A stretch of DNA of 33,095 nt from assembly GCA_018971625.1 (NCBI GenBank), contig JAGXAJ010000052.1, positions 1-33,095 on the forward strand, given 5' to 3'. Source of the stretch: Pseudomonadota bacterium. GTDB lineage: Bacteria > Pseudomonadota > Alphaproteobacteria > Rhizobiales > Xanthobacteraceae. Under the pieces are notes generated by a model. It saw nothing but the letters and a program-made list of their open reading frames with translations, had not been told where the DNA came from and ran no database searches. Positions within the stretch are counted from its first letter, which is position 1. The number at the start of each line of letters is the position of its first letter. Of the stretch, positions 20,858 to 30,338 are shown one piece after another. The translations under genes were made by a program, and so were the position numbers.

Positions 20858-22232
20858 AGCGTTCGCTCAGATATTTGTAGATCGCACGAGCGGCCTGACA
20901 TTCGCCGCCTTCGGGTCGCGCCGGCTTGGCCGACGGCGTCCAGCCGTAGATGTCAACATGCAGCCAGCTTTTCGCGGCCGCGACGAAACGCTGCAGGAAC
21001 AGGGCGCAGGTGATCGAGCCTGCAAACCCGCCAGATGGCGCGTTGTTGATGTCGGCGACCTTGGAATCGAGCCAGGCGTCGTAGGCCGGCCATAGCGGCA
21101 ATCGCCACAACGGATCGTTCTCCTGTTGCGCAAGACGGGCGATGTCGAGCGCCAGCGTTTCGTCATTGGTGTAGAAGGGCGGTAAATCCGGCCCCAGCGC
21201 CACGCGGGCGGCGCCGGTCAGGGTGCCAAGATCGACCAGTAGGTCCGGCTTCTCTTCGTCGGCCAGCGCCAGCGCATCGGCCAGCACCAGCCGACCCTCG
21301 GCGTCGGTGTTGCCAATCTCCACCGTCAGGCCCTTGCGCGATGTAAAGATGTCGAGCGGACGGAACGCGTTGCCGGCGACCGCGTTCTCGACCGCGGGGA
21401 TCAGGACCCGCAACCGCACCTTCAGCTTCGCATCCATCACCATCATCGCTGCCGCCAGCACATTGGCGGCGCCGCCCATGTCCTTTTTCATGATCAGCAT
21501 GCCGCTGGAGGGCTTCAGGTCGAGCCCGCCGGTGTCGAAGCAGACGCCTTTACCGACCAGCGTCACCTTGGGGTGAGACGGGTCGCCCCAGGTGATGTCG
21601 ATCAGCCGTGCGGCGCGCGGCGAGGCCATGCCGACCGCATGAATCAGCGGAAAATTCTGTCGCGGCAATTCGTCGCCGACAATGCAGTTGAAGTCGGCGC
21701 CGAAGCGCGTCGCCAGTATCCGCGCAGCCTGCGCCAGTTCTTCAGGTCCCATATCGTTGGACGGCGTGTTGATGAGATCGCGGGCCAGCATGGCAGCCTC
21801 AGTCATGCGCGTGATGTCGCTGGCATCGATGCCGTCCGGCGGCACCAGTTTGACATTGGGCGCTTCCGCCTTGCGGTAGCGGCTGAAACGATAGCTGCCG
21901 AGCGCGAAGGCGAGGGTGGCGAGATAGCTATCGTGCGGCGCATTGGCGAAGCGATAGGTCCCAGGTGGCAGCAGGTCCGGCAAGGCACCCGGCCGGAACA
22001 GGTCGCGCGATTTGGCGTCTTCGTCCTCGAGGCCGAAAATGATCTGTGCAATCTGGCCATCGGCCGACGGCAGGATCAGGCATTTGCCTGGCTTTGCCGC
22101 AAACTCGCTGGCGAGCGCAAACTGCCGGGCCGGAGCGGCAAGCCCGTCGCGGATCGCGGGCCAGGTGGCCTTGGTCGCGAACGTGATCGGAATGGTCGAA
22201 CTGGTGGGCGCGGTCTCGAATACGGAGTGCAT
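20850..22232 (-). CDS. Leucyl aminopeptidase family M17 (460 aa)
   Basis: A cytoplasmic two-metal aminopeptidase that removes N-terminal residues from peptides. The M17 signature NTDAEGRL is present, and by hand count the residues that match E. coli PepA are all in register: Lys228, Asp233, Lys240, Asp251, Asp310, Glu312 and the catalytic Arg314. The N-terminal domain is shorter and divergent, as in the PepB-like proteobacterial group. ATG at 22230-22232 has a close GGGAG (4 bases away); an in-frame GTG ten codons earlier is less likely. It forms a two-gene unit with the NlpC/P60 gene downstream. Substrate preference is not shown by the sequence. Confidence 0.95.
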   Translation of the reverse strand: MHSVFETAPTSSTIPITFATKATWPAIRDGLAAPARQFALASEFAAKPGKCLILPSADGQIAQIIFGLEDEDAKSRDLFRPGALPDLLPPGTYRFANAPHDSYLATLAFALGSYRFSRYRKAEAPNVKLVPPDGIDASDITRMTEAAMLARDLINTPSNDMGPEELAQAARILATRFGADFNCIVGDELPRQNFPLIHAVGMASPRAARLIDITWGDPSHPKVTLVGKGVCFDTGGLDLKPSSGMLIMKKDMGGAANVLAAAMMVMDAKLKVRLRVLIPAVENAVAGNAFRPLDIFTSRKGLTVEIGNTDAEGRLVLADALALADEEKPDLLVDLGTLTGAARVALGPDLPPFYTNDETLALDIARLAQQENDPLWRLPLWPAYDAWLDSKVADINNAPSGGFAGSITCALFLQRFVAAAKSWLHVDIYGWTPSAKPARPEGGECQAARAIYKYLSERYG

Positions 22233-22302
22233 GCGTCTCCCGGTCTTGCACGAGGTAAGCACGACCTATCGCACCATTCGCGGGCTTTTAAAACCGATCA
22301 AA

Positions 22303-22324
22303 TTAACCAACCATTAGGGTTAAC
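22303..22324. promoter_or_regulatory. Possible CtrA-like site upstream of tadD
   Basis: TTAACCAACCATTAG (22303-22317) is TTAA-N7-TTAG, one base off the alphaproteobacterial CtrA consensus TTAA-N7-TTAA. A further TTAAC follows at 22320-22324, making an outer inverted repeat TTAACC/GGTTAA. It lies 50-70 bases upstream of the tadD ATG and on the other side faces the M17 gene. The motif is short and AT-rich, so chance is possible. Confidence 0.3.
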
Positions 22325-22373
22325 ACTTTATTGCTGACGCATTCAGCCTGATCCATCCGTGAGTTGAAGTGCC

Positions 22374-23180
22374 ATGCCTCAGCAGTACCGCCTTGCCCGG
22401 CATTTGGCGTCCGCAGCCGTCATGGCGATGTTCGCCGTCGGGCTTTGCGGCTGTCAGACCACGTCCGACATCACGGGTTCGCTGGGATCGAAGAGTGCGG
22501 CCGCTCCCGATGCCGATCCGCGCCGCGCCGCAGAGATCTATGGCGAGCGCTACCGCGCCAACCCCAAGGACGCCGACGCGGCACTGGCCTATGGTCAGGC
22601 GTTGCGCGCCACCGGGCAGCGGGCGCAGGCGGCCGCTGTGCTTGAGCAGGCCACCCTCGGCCATCCCGGCAACAGGGCCCTGCTTGCGGCCTACGGCCGG
22701 GCGCTGGCCGACAACGGCAATTTCCAGGCGGCATTCGACGTGCTCTCCCGCGCGCATACGCCCGAGGATCCCGATTGGCGAATTCTTTCGGTGCAGGGCG
22801 CGGTGTTGGATCAACTCGGCCGCCATGACGAGGCGCGTGCCTACTATGCCAGTGCCCTGAAAATCGTGCCTGGTGAGCCGTCGGTGCTGTCCAATCTCGG
22901 CCTGTCCTACATGCTGTCAAAAGACTTGCCAAAGGCGGAAGAGACATTGCGCCAGGCCTACAACAGTGGCCGCGCCGATACGCGGGTGCGGCAGAATCTC
23001 GGACTGGTGGTGGGCCTGCAAGGCCGCTTCGCCGAGGCCGAAAGCATCGTGAAGGCCGATCTGCCACCGGACGAGGCCGCCGCAAACGTCGCCTATCTGA
23101 AGCAGATGCTCAATCGCAAGGATAATCCGCGCGCCAAATCCGGCAACATCCCGGTGGCCCAGCTCAACCGTCCCGACTGA
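22374..23180 (+). CDS. tadD: TPR lipoprotein TadD of the Tad pilus (268 aa)
   Basis: TadD is an outer-membrane-linked TPR lipoprotein, thought to help secretin assembly in Tad systems. A lipoprotein signal ends in the lipobox LCGC (lipidated Cys27). About four to five TPR units follow (for example AALAYGQALRATGQRAQAAAVLEQA, ALLAAYGRALADNGNFQAAFDVLSRA and SVLSNLGLSYMLSKDLPKAEETLRQA), plus a charged tail ending VAQLNRPD. Alone it could be any TPR lipoprotein; its place next to tadC gives the name. It is the only Tad gene on the plus strand and converges on tadC, with 165 bases between the stops, in which no clear terminator was found. Confidence 0.88.
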   Translation: MPQQYRLARHLASAAVMAMFAVGLCGCQTTSDITGSLGSKSAAAPDADPRRAAEIYGERYRANPKDADAALAYGQALRATGQRAQAAAVLEQATLGHPGNRALLAAYGRALADNGNFQAAFDVLSRAHTPEDPDWRILSVQGAVLDQLGRHDEARAYYASALKIVPGEPSVLSNLGLSYMLSKDLPKAEETLRQAYNSGRADTRVRQNLGLVVGLQGRFAEAESIVKADLPPDEAAANVAYLKQMLNRKDNPRAKSGNIPVAQLNRPD

Positions 23181-23345
23181 GCGCCGCACCTTCAAAAAAA
23201 GCAGGAAAGCCTTAGCGACCCGCCTGACAGGGCGAAGGCGCGGGTGCCGGCGTTTTACGGAATCGTCCGGTCAAGCCGGCGCGATCACGGCCACAACAAT
23301 GATATGAACGTCAACGGCAACGATAACGGAGAGCGCGACGCCGGT

Positions 23346-24320
23346 TCACTGCATCGCCGCGATCCTGATGCCAGTCGGCCCGAGAATGACCACGAACAGC
23401 ACCGGCAGGAAAAACAGGATCATCGGAACCGTCAACTTCGGCGGCAGCCCGGCGGCTTTCTTCTCCGCCTCGTTCATGCGCATATCGCGATTTTCCTGCG
23501 CCATCACCCGCAGGCTCTGGCCGAGCGGCGTGCCGTAGCGCTCCGACTGCTGCAAGGCGAGACAGACCGATTTCACGCCTTCAAGCCCGGTGCGTCTCGC
23601 GAGGTTCTCGTAGGCCACCTTGCGATCCTGAAGGTAGGAAAGCTCGGCAGTGCACAGCGTGAATTCCTCAGATAGCGCGACCGACTGGCTCACGATCTCG
23701 GACGAGACCTTGCGGAAGGCCGCTTCGATCGACATGCCGGACTCGATGCAGATCAGCAGAAGGTCGAGTGCATCAGGGAATGCGCGCTTGATCGAGAGCT
23801 GGCGTTTGGAGATTGCATTCTTCAGGAACAGCATGGGCGCCTGCAGGCCGAAATAGGCGGCGCCGATGCACATGCCGATCTTGATCGGAAACGACTTCTC
23901 CATGTGCGAGATCACGAACACGTACAGGATCGCGCCGACAAACATTGTGATCGGCGTCACCAGCCGAAAGAACAGGAACGTGACGTAGGGCGCGTGGCCG
24001 CGGTAACCGGCCATGGTCAGCTTGTCGCGTGCGGCCTCCTGGGCCAGCCATTTGCTAAGATTGAAGTCTTCCACGACCCTGGAGACGAGTTGCTTCGGTG
24101 TCTGGCGCAGCGAGACCTTCTCGGCCTTGTTCAGGCGATCGCGCTCACGTTGCCTGATCCGCTCGCGCTCGCTGGCGACCGCCTTCATGCGCTTGGCGAG
24201 TCCATCGCCGGCAAACAGCGGCATCACCAGCGTATAGGCGGTCGCGCTGGCGGCAATGGCGGCCAGCAGCATGGTCATGAAGTGTACGTCGTGGATCTTG
24301 TCGACCAGAAACTGGATCAT
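23346..24320 (-). CDS. tadC: Tad pilus inner-membrane platform protein TadC (324 aa)
   Basis: One of two GspF-like platform proteins that sit in the inner membrane and work with the CpaF ATPase to assemble Flp pili. It has an N-terminal helix (about 16-35), a charged cytoplasmic region rich in Arg/Glu (KAVASERERIRQRERDRL), two central hydrophobic segments, the T2SSF domain (AFPDALDLLLICIESGMSIEAAFRKV and LSEEFTLCTAELSYLQDRKVAYENLA), and a C-terminal helix LTVPMILFFLPVLFVVILGPTGI. Length and layout fit TadC. It starts 9 bases after tadB and is the last gene of the minus-strand pilus operon. Confidence 0.95.
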   Translation of the reverse strand: MIQFLVDKIHDVHFMTMLLAAIAASATAYTLVMPLFAGDGLAKRMKAVASERERIRQRERDRLNKAEKVSLRQTPKQLVSRVVEDFNLSKWLAQEAARDKLTMAGYRGHAPYVTFLFFRLVTPITMFVGAILYVFVISHMEKSFPIKIGMCIGAAYFGLQAPMLFLKNAISKRQLSIKRAFPDALDLLLICIESGMSIEAAFRKVSSEIVSQSVALSEEFTLCTAELSYLQDRKVAYENLARRTGLEGVKSVCLALQQSERYGTPLGQSLRVMAQENRDMRMNEAEKKAAGLPPKLTVPMILFFLPVLFVVILGPTGIRIAAMQ

Positions 24321-24329
24321 GTTGTACCG

Positions 24330-25304
24330 TCAGAAGTCGAAGTTAATCATTCTTCTCATCACGAAGATGCCGATCGACATCCAGATCACGCAGCCGACAA
24401 GCATCAATTGTCCGGTCGGATGCGTCCACAGCAACGAAATGTATTGCGGCGTCGAGAGGTAGACGAGCAGCATGACGATTGGCGGCAACGAGCCGATGAT
24501 GCCGGCGGAGGCCTTGGCTTCCATTGACATGGCCTGGATCTTCTCGGCCATTTTCTTGCGGTCGCGCAGTACTTTGGACAGGTTGCCCAACGCTTCCGAC
24601 AAATTGCCGCCCGACTTCTGCTGAATCGCCACCACGATCCCGAAGAAATTCGCCTCCGGCACCGGCATCCGCTCGTACAGCCGGGCACAAGCCTCGCCCA
24701 GCGGCATGCCGATCGCCTGGGTTTCGATGATGGCAAGAAATTCGCTGCGCAGCGGCTCGGGAGAATCGGCGGCGACGACTTTGATGGATTCAAACAGCGG
24801 CAGGCCCGCCTTGATGCCGCGCACGATCACGTCGACGGCATCCGGCAGCGCTTTCAGGAAATTCTTCTCGCGGCGCTTCTTCAGGAAACTCAGCACCCAG
24901 CGCGGCAGGCCGAAGCCGCCGGCAAAGGCCAGCCCAACGCCGGCTAACAGCCCGCCTCCGGCCAACACGGCGATCACGAAGCAGACGGCGCCCAGGATGG
25001 CGGAGGCGACCATGAATTTTCGGGGCGTCCAGTCGAGCCCGGCCTGGGTCAGGCGACTGCTCAACGGCAGCCTCTTTTCCTTCTGACGGCGCGCCTCGAG
25101 TTCCTTCAGCGATCCCTCGACCTGCTCTCGGCGGGAGCGCTGAGTCTTGTCGACCTGACGCGCGGCCGGCTCCGATTTGGCCACCGAGGCACGGCGATTC
25201 TCGGCCTTCTTTTCCCCCGACAGGACCGGGTAGAGAAAAACCCATGCCAGGCCGCCAATGGCGGTGGCGGCGAGAAAGGCCAGTGCGAGCGTTTGCATAT
25301 TCAT
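24330..25304 (-). CDS. tadB: Tad pilus inner-membrane platform protein TadB (324 aa)
   Basis: The partner platform protein of TadC. An N-terminal membrane helix (about 5-27) precedes a highly charged coil (KTQRSRREQVEGSLKELEARRQKEKRLPL). Paired helices in the middle (about 95-135) are followed by the T2SSF domain with ALPDAVDVIVRGIKAGLPLFESI and RMPVPEANFFGIVVAIQQKSGGNLSEALGNLSKVLRDRKKM (the QQxxGG-L-EAL block is characteristic), and the protein ends with two hydrophobic segments. It follows cpaF by 11 bases. Confidence 0.95.
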   Translation of the reverse strand: MNMQTLALAFLAATAIGGLAWVFLYPVLSGEKKAENRRASVAKSEPAARQVDKTQRSRREQVEGSLKELEARRQKEKRLPLSSRLTQAGLDWTPRKFMVASAILGAVCFVIAVLAGGGLLAGVGLAFAGGFGLPRWVLSFLKKRREKNFLKALPDAVDVIVRGIKAGLPLFESIKVVAADSPEPLRSEFLAIIETQAIGMPLGEACARLYERMPVPEANFFGIVVAIQQKSGGNLSEALGNLSKVLRDRKKMAEKIQAMSMEAKASAGIIGSLPPIVMLLVYLSTPQYISLLWTHPTGQLMLVGCVIWMSIGIFVMRRMINFDF

Positions 25305-25315
25305 GGTGCGTTCCC

Positions 25316-26785
<1,470 letters not shown>

Positions 26786-26792
26786 GACGGCA

Positions 26793-26796
26793 CTCC
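26793..26796 (-). promoter_or_regulatory. Ribosome binding site supporting the GTG start of cpaF
   Basis: On the minus strand GGAG stands 7 bases before GTG at 26783-26785, which fixes the start at the low-complexity N-terminus rather than a later codon. Confidence 0.6.
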
Positions 26797-26806
26797 ATGC
26801 GGGTGG

Positions 26807-28075
26807 TTACTTTGCCCGCAGCTTCTCGAGCAGGGGCGACAGGAACGATCCCCGCGGCTTTTTGGTCTCGCCGCGGCCCGTGAGCCGCTGCGCGATCTGC
26901 AGAAACATTTCGGTGGTGCGATGACTATCGGAGATTTCCGCGATCATCTGGCCATTGTTCGCCGCCGATCCGAATATTTGTGGATCGAAGGGAATCGACG
27001 CGATCGGCGGACTTTCGATCGCCTTGGCGAATTCGCCGGCATTGATTTCGGGCCGCTTCGGTATCCCGACCTGGTTGAGGCAATAGATCGGCATCCGGTC
27101 GTTGGGCCGCGACGCCTTCAGGAGATCGAACAGGTTCTTGGTGTTGCGCAGGTTGGCGAGGTCGGGCGCTGCGACAATCAGGATATCGTCAGCGGCCACC
27201 AGCGCGCGCCGGGTCCAGCCCGACCATTGATGGGGAATGTCCAGCACGATGCAAGGCATCGAGGTGCGCAGGGTATCAAGGATCGAATCGAAGGCCTCGG
27301 CACCGAAATCGTAGACCCGCTCCAGCGTGGCCGGCGCCGCCAGCAGGCTGAGATGGTCGGTGCATTTCGACAGCAGGCGGTCGATGAACGCGGTATCTAC
27401 ACGATCGGGAGAGAACACCGCGTCGGCGATCCCCTGTGGCGGGTCCTGGTTATAGTCGAGACCGGCGGTGCCGAAGGCGAGGTCGAGGTCGGCGACCACC
27501 GAATCCAGCGCCAGGTCGCGCGCGATCGCCCAAGCCACATTGTGGGCGATGGTAGACGCGCCGACGCCGCCCTTGGCGCCGACAATGGCGATGATGCGTC
27601 CGACCGCCTTGGCTTCCGGCGCGTTGAACAGCCCGCAAACCGAACGCACCACGTCGAGTGCGGAAACGGGCGCCAATACATAATCGCTGACACCACGGCG
27701 AACCAGTTCGCGATAAAGCGCAACGTCGTTGAGACGGCCGATGACAATGACACGGGTGCCGGAATCGCAAACCGTGGCGAGCTGGTCGAGCCCGGTGAGG
27801 ATATCGCTGCGGCCCTCGGTTTCCAGGATGATCACGTTAGGCGTCGGCGCGGTACGATAGGCTTCGATCGCGGCTGCCATGCCGCCCATCTGGATCTTGA
27901 GATGCGCCTTGCCGAGGCGACGGTCCTCGCCCGCCGATTGCACGGCAGCCGCGGTTTCCACCGTCTCGCAAAATGCTTGCACGGATACCCGCGGCGCCGG
28001 GGCGATATGGTCGTCCGCGGGCACTGGCACGCCGGCCGGCTGTGCTTCGGCATCTTTTTGGGCGTAGCTGATCAT
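26807..28075 (-). CDS. cpaE: Tad pilus localisation ATPase CpaE/TadZ (422 aa)
   Basis: A MinD/ParA-like protein that in related bacteria places the pilus machine at the cell pole. The N-terminal half has a receiver-like (atypical response regulator) fold: NVIILETEGRSDILTGLDQLA and RVIVIGRLNDVALYRELVRRGVSDYVLAP. The C-terminal half is the ATPase, with the deviant Walker A KGGVGAST (168-175), VVADLDLAFGTAGLD and MPCIVLDIPHQWSGWTRRALVAADDILIVAAPDL. The KGGVGAST motif has Ala where many ParA proteins have Lys, as is common in TadZ. The ATG overlaps the cpaD stop by 4 bases. Confidence 0.95.
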   Translation of the reverse strand: MISYAQKDAEAQPAGVPVPADDHIAPAPRVSVQAFCETVETAAAVQSAGEDRRLGKAHLKIQMGGMAAAIEAYRTAPTPNVIILETEGRSDILTGLDQLATVCDSGTRVIVIGRLNDVALYRELVRRGVSDYVLAPVSALDVVRSVCGLFNAPEAKAVGRIIAIVGAKGGVGASTIAHNVAWAIARDLALDSVVADLDLAFGTAGLDYNQDPPQGIADAVFSPDRVDTAFIDRLLSKCTDHLSLLAAPATLERVYDFGAEAFDSILDTLRTSMPCIVLDIPHQWSGWTRRALVAADDILIVAAPDLANLRNTKNLFDLLKASRPNDRMPIYCLNQVGIPKRPEINAGEFAKAIESPPIASIPFDPQIFGSAANNGQMIAEISDSHRTTEMFLQIAQRLTGRGETKKPRGSFLSPLLEKLRAK

Positions 28076-28821
28076 TTGCCTGTATCGCTGAGTTTGGCCT
28101 TGTCGGATTCCGGATAGAGCGTCGTGGTGGTGGTGCCCTTGCGATACTTCTCGAAGCCTTCCGAGCGCCGCGCGGTATAGGCGGCAGTTTCAGATCGCGG
28201 CTGCACAAGGTCCGCCGGATTGTCGACCATCGCCGCCATGTCGCGCTGATAGGCGCAACCGAGATTGTACCAGGACTTGTTGTCGAGGTAGCTCTTGTCG
28301 TGAATCGAAGGGCCGAGATCCTCCGGCCAAAGCCCGCAAGGTCCGGCTACTGCCGTCATTCTCGGATAGTTCAGCCGGATCGCAGCCATCTGGCGTGGAT
28401 CGGCCGGATGATAGCGATGCAGATTGATGCCGCGCGGCGGCACGCCACCCGCGATCAAGAGCGCCTGGACTTCGCGGAATGCGTCTGCGGCCGCGGCCGC
28501 ATTGGAAGTGTCGATCGGTACGTCGGCGGTGATGGGTCCGGTGGCCTCATGGCGCCAGGTCTGCGCCAGCCCCATCACGTCGGCGCGCTGCTCGGCGGAA
28601 AGACCGCCGCGTGCGTGACCGACAAGGATCACGACCGACTGGTTGGCTTCCTGCACCGCGATCGGATGCCGCAGCCGATAATCCTCGGGGATGCTGGCGG
28701 TCGTTACCTCGTCAGCGGTGTGCGTGCAGGCGCCCAGCATGACCGTGAGTCCGGCGAGACCGACCAGCGCTCCGGCCATGCGGAGCGCGCGATTGCGCTC
28801 GACGGGTATTCTGGTTGTCAT
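28072..28821 (-). CDS. cpaD: Tad pilus lipoprotein CpaD (249 aa)
   Basis: CpaD is a periplasmic or outer-membrane lipoprotein needed for stable secretin in Caulobacter-type Tad systems. The signal peptide ends at lipobox LGAC (Cys32). The mature part carries the CpaD domain features: DYRLRHPIAVQEANQSVVILVG, RGGLSAEQRADVMGLAQTWR and, near the C-terminus, AGPCGLWPEDLG...NLGCAYQRDMAAMVDNPADLVQPR in two pieces, a hallmark with two conserved Cys. The C-terminal tail is Thr/Lys-rich. It sits 21 bases after cpaC and overlaps cpaE. Confidence 0.95.
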   Translation of the reverse strand: MTTRIPVERNRALRMAGALVGLAGLTVMLGACTHTADEVTTASIPEDYRLRHPIAVQEANQSVVILVGHARGGLSAEQRADVMGLAQTWRHEATGPITADVPIDTSNAAAAADAFREVQALLIAGGVPPRGINLHRYHPADPRQMAAIRLNYPRMTAVAGPCGLWPEDLGPSIHDKSYLDNKSWYNLGCAYQRDMAAMVDNPADLVQPRSETAAYTARRSEGFEKYRKGTTTTTLYPESDKAKLSDTGK

Positions 28822-28842
28822 CGTTGTCGTCCTTGTCCCGTC

Positions 28843-30321
28843 TCAGTCGGTGATAAAGCCGTAGGTGCCGCGATAATTCTGCGATGGCTCGGAGCGGCCC
28901 GGTACGCCGTAGATGCGATTGATGCTGCCCAAAAGATCCGCCTGCGGATCGGCGGCCGCGGCAAACCCGTCATCCGGACGCGACAGATCCTTCGGCGCGA
29001 CAGCGCGAACGATGTAAGGCGTCACGATCACCATCAGCTCGGTCTGGTTGTTGATGAAGTCCCGGCTGCGGAACAACGAGCCGAGCACGGGCAAGGTCGA
29101 CAGGCCCGGAAGCCCGTTGATCGCCTGCTTCTGCTGTTGCTGGATCAGGCCGGCCATCGCCATCGCGCCGCCTGACGGAATCTCCAGGGTGGTTTCGGCG
29201 CGTCGGGTCTTGATCGAGGGAATCGTCGTTCCACCGACTCCGCCGGTCAGCGCGTTTTCGTTGGAGACTTCCGATACTTCGGTCATCACATGCAGGCTGA
29301 TCCGCCCTTCGGTCAGCACCACCGGCGTGAAGTTGAGCGAAATACCGAATTTCTTGAAGCTGACCGTCTGAACGCAATTTCCGATTGCGCCCCCGGTCGT
29401 GGTTTGGCAGGTCACGCCGGTCGGAATCGGAAATTCGCCGCCAGAGATGAACGTGGCGGACTCGCCGGAGATCGCCGTCAGGTTAGGTTCGGCCAGCGTC
29501 CGCACGACACCGGCGCTTTCCATCGCACGCAGTGTCGCCTGGACCGACGGCGTCGAACCGAACGACGTCTGCAGCTGATTGCCGCCAACCAGCGGCGCAT
29601 TGTTTGCGGTGAACGGGTTCGAATTGTTGAAAGTGACCGCTGTGGTGCCATAATTCAGGCTTGCCGAGAGGTCGATGCCCATCTGCTTGACGATCGAACG
29701 CGCGACTTCGGCAACCGTGACCTTCAGCATCACTTGGTCCTTGCCGCGCACCACGATCGAATTGATCACCTTGTCTGCGCCACCGGCAAGCCGGGCGGCG
29801 AGATCGTTGGCTTGTTGCGCTTCGATCGGCGTCGCAACGGAACCGGTCAGCATTACGCCGTCGCCGACGCCCTCGATCCGGATGTCGGCGTTTGGCAGCA
29901 CCTGCTTGAGCGCGGCACGCAGGCCGTTGAGATCGCGCGTGACGGCGATATCATAGGCAGCGATCTGCTGGCCAGCGGAGTCGAAGAACACAATGTTGGT
30001 CTGGCCGACAGCCGCACCGATGATGTAGGCGCGTTGTGCGGAACGAACCACGGCGTTGGCGATCTTGGGATCGGCGACCAGCACATCCTTGATGTCGCGC
30101 GGCAGGTCGATGACGATCGACTTGCCGATCCCGAGATCCAGGAAATGCGCGTTCATATGGCCGTCAGTCGATGTCCCGTGCGCGACAGGAGCTACGCTGC
30201 GATAGTCGGCTGCCACGACCGGGCTCAAGGCCGGATCAAGAAGCAGGGCCGCGACCGCCGAAAACGACAGGGCGCGAGCGGCAAAAGCCCGCATCATCGG
30301 TTGATTTCCCCTGTGTCTCAT
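28843..30321 (-). CDS. cpaC: Tad pilus outer-membrane secretin CpaC/RcpA (492 aa)
   Basis: This forms the outer-membrane ring through which Flp pili exit. The N-terminal signal peptide (about 1-38, ending PVVAADY) leads into the pilus-assembly N-domain (GIGKSIVIDLPRDIKDVLVADPKIANAVV), a BON-like segment (GVGDGVMLTGSVATPIEAQQANDLA) and the secretin domain with VRTLAEPNLTAISGESATFISGGEFPIP and LPVLGSLFRSRDFINNQTELMVIVTPYIV. The secretin domain carries a CQTTTGGAIGNC insert with two Cys. ATG at 30319-30321 has AGGA upstream; the two ATG codons 8-9 residues on are alternatives. The frame is open further upstream through the cpaB region, but that is an out-of-frame shadow. It lies 17 bases after cpaB. 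Confidence 0.95.
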   Translation of the reverse strand: MRHRGNQPMMRAFAARALSFSAVAALLLDPALSPVVAADYRSVAPVAHGTSTDGHMNAHFLDLGIGKSIVIDLPRDIKDVLVADPKIANAVVRSAQRAYIIGAAVGQTNIVFFDSAGQQIAAYDIAVTRDLNGLRAALKQVLPNADIRIEGVGDGVMLTGSVATPIEAQQANDLAARLAGGADKVINSIVVRGKDQVMLKVTVAEVARSIVKQMGIDLSASLNYGTTAVTFNNSNPFTANNAPLVGGNQLQTSFGSTPSVQATLRAMESAGVVRTLAEPNLTAISGESATFISGGEFPIPTGVTCQTTTGGAIGNCVQTVSFKKFGISLNFTPVVLTEGRISLHVMTEVSEVSNENALTGGVGGTTIPSIKTRRAETTLEIPSGGAMAMAGLIQQQQKQAINGLPGLSTLPVLGSLFRSRDFINNQTELMVIVTPYIVRAVAPKDLSRPDDGFAAAADPQADLLGSINRIYGVPGRSEPSQNYRGTYGFITD

Positions 30322-30338
30322 ATCGCTAGGTCCTTTGG

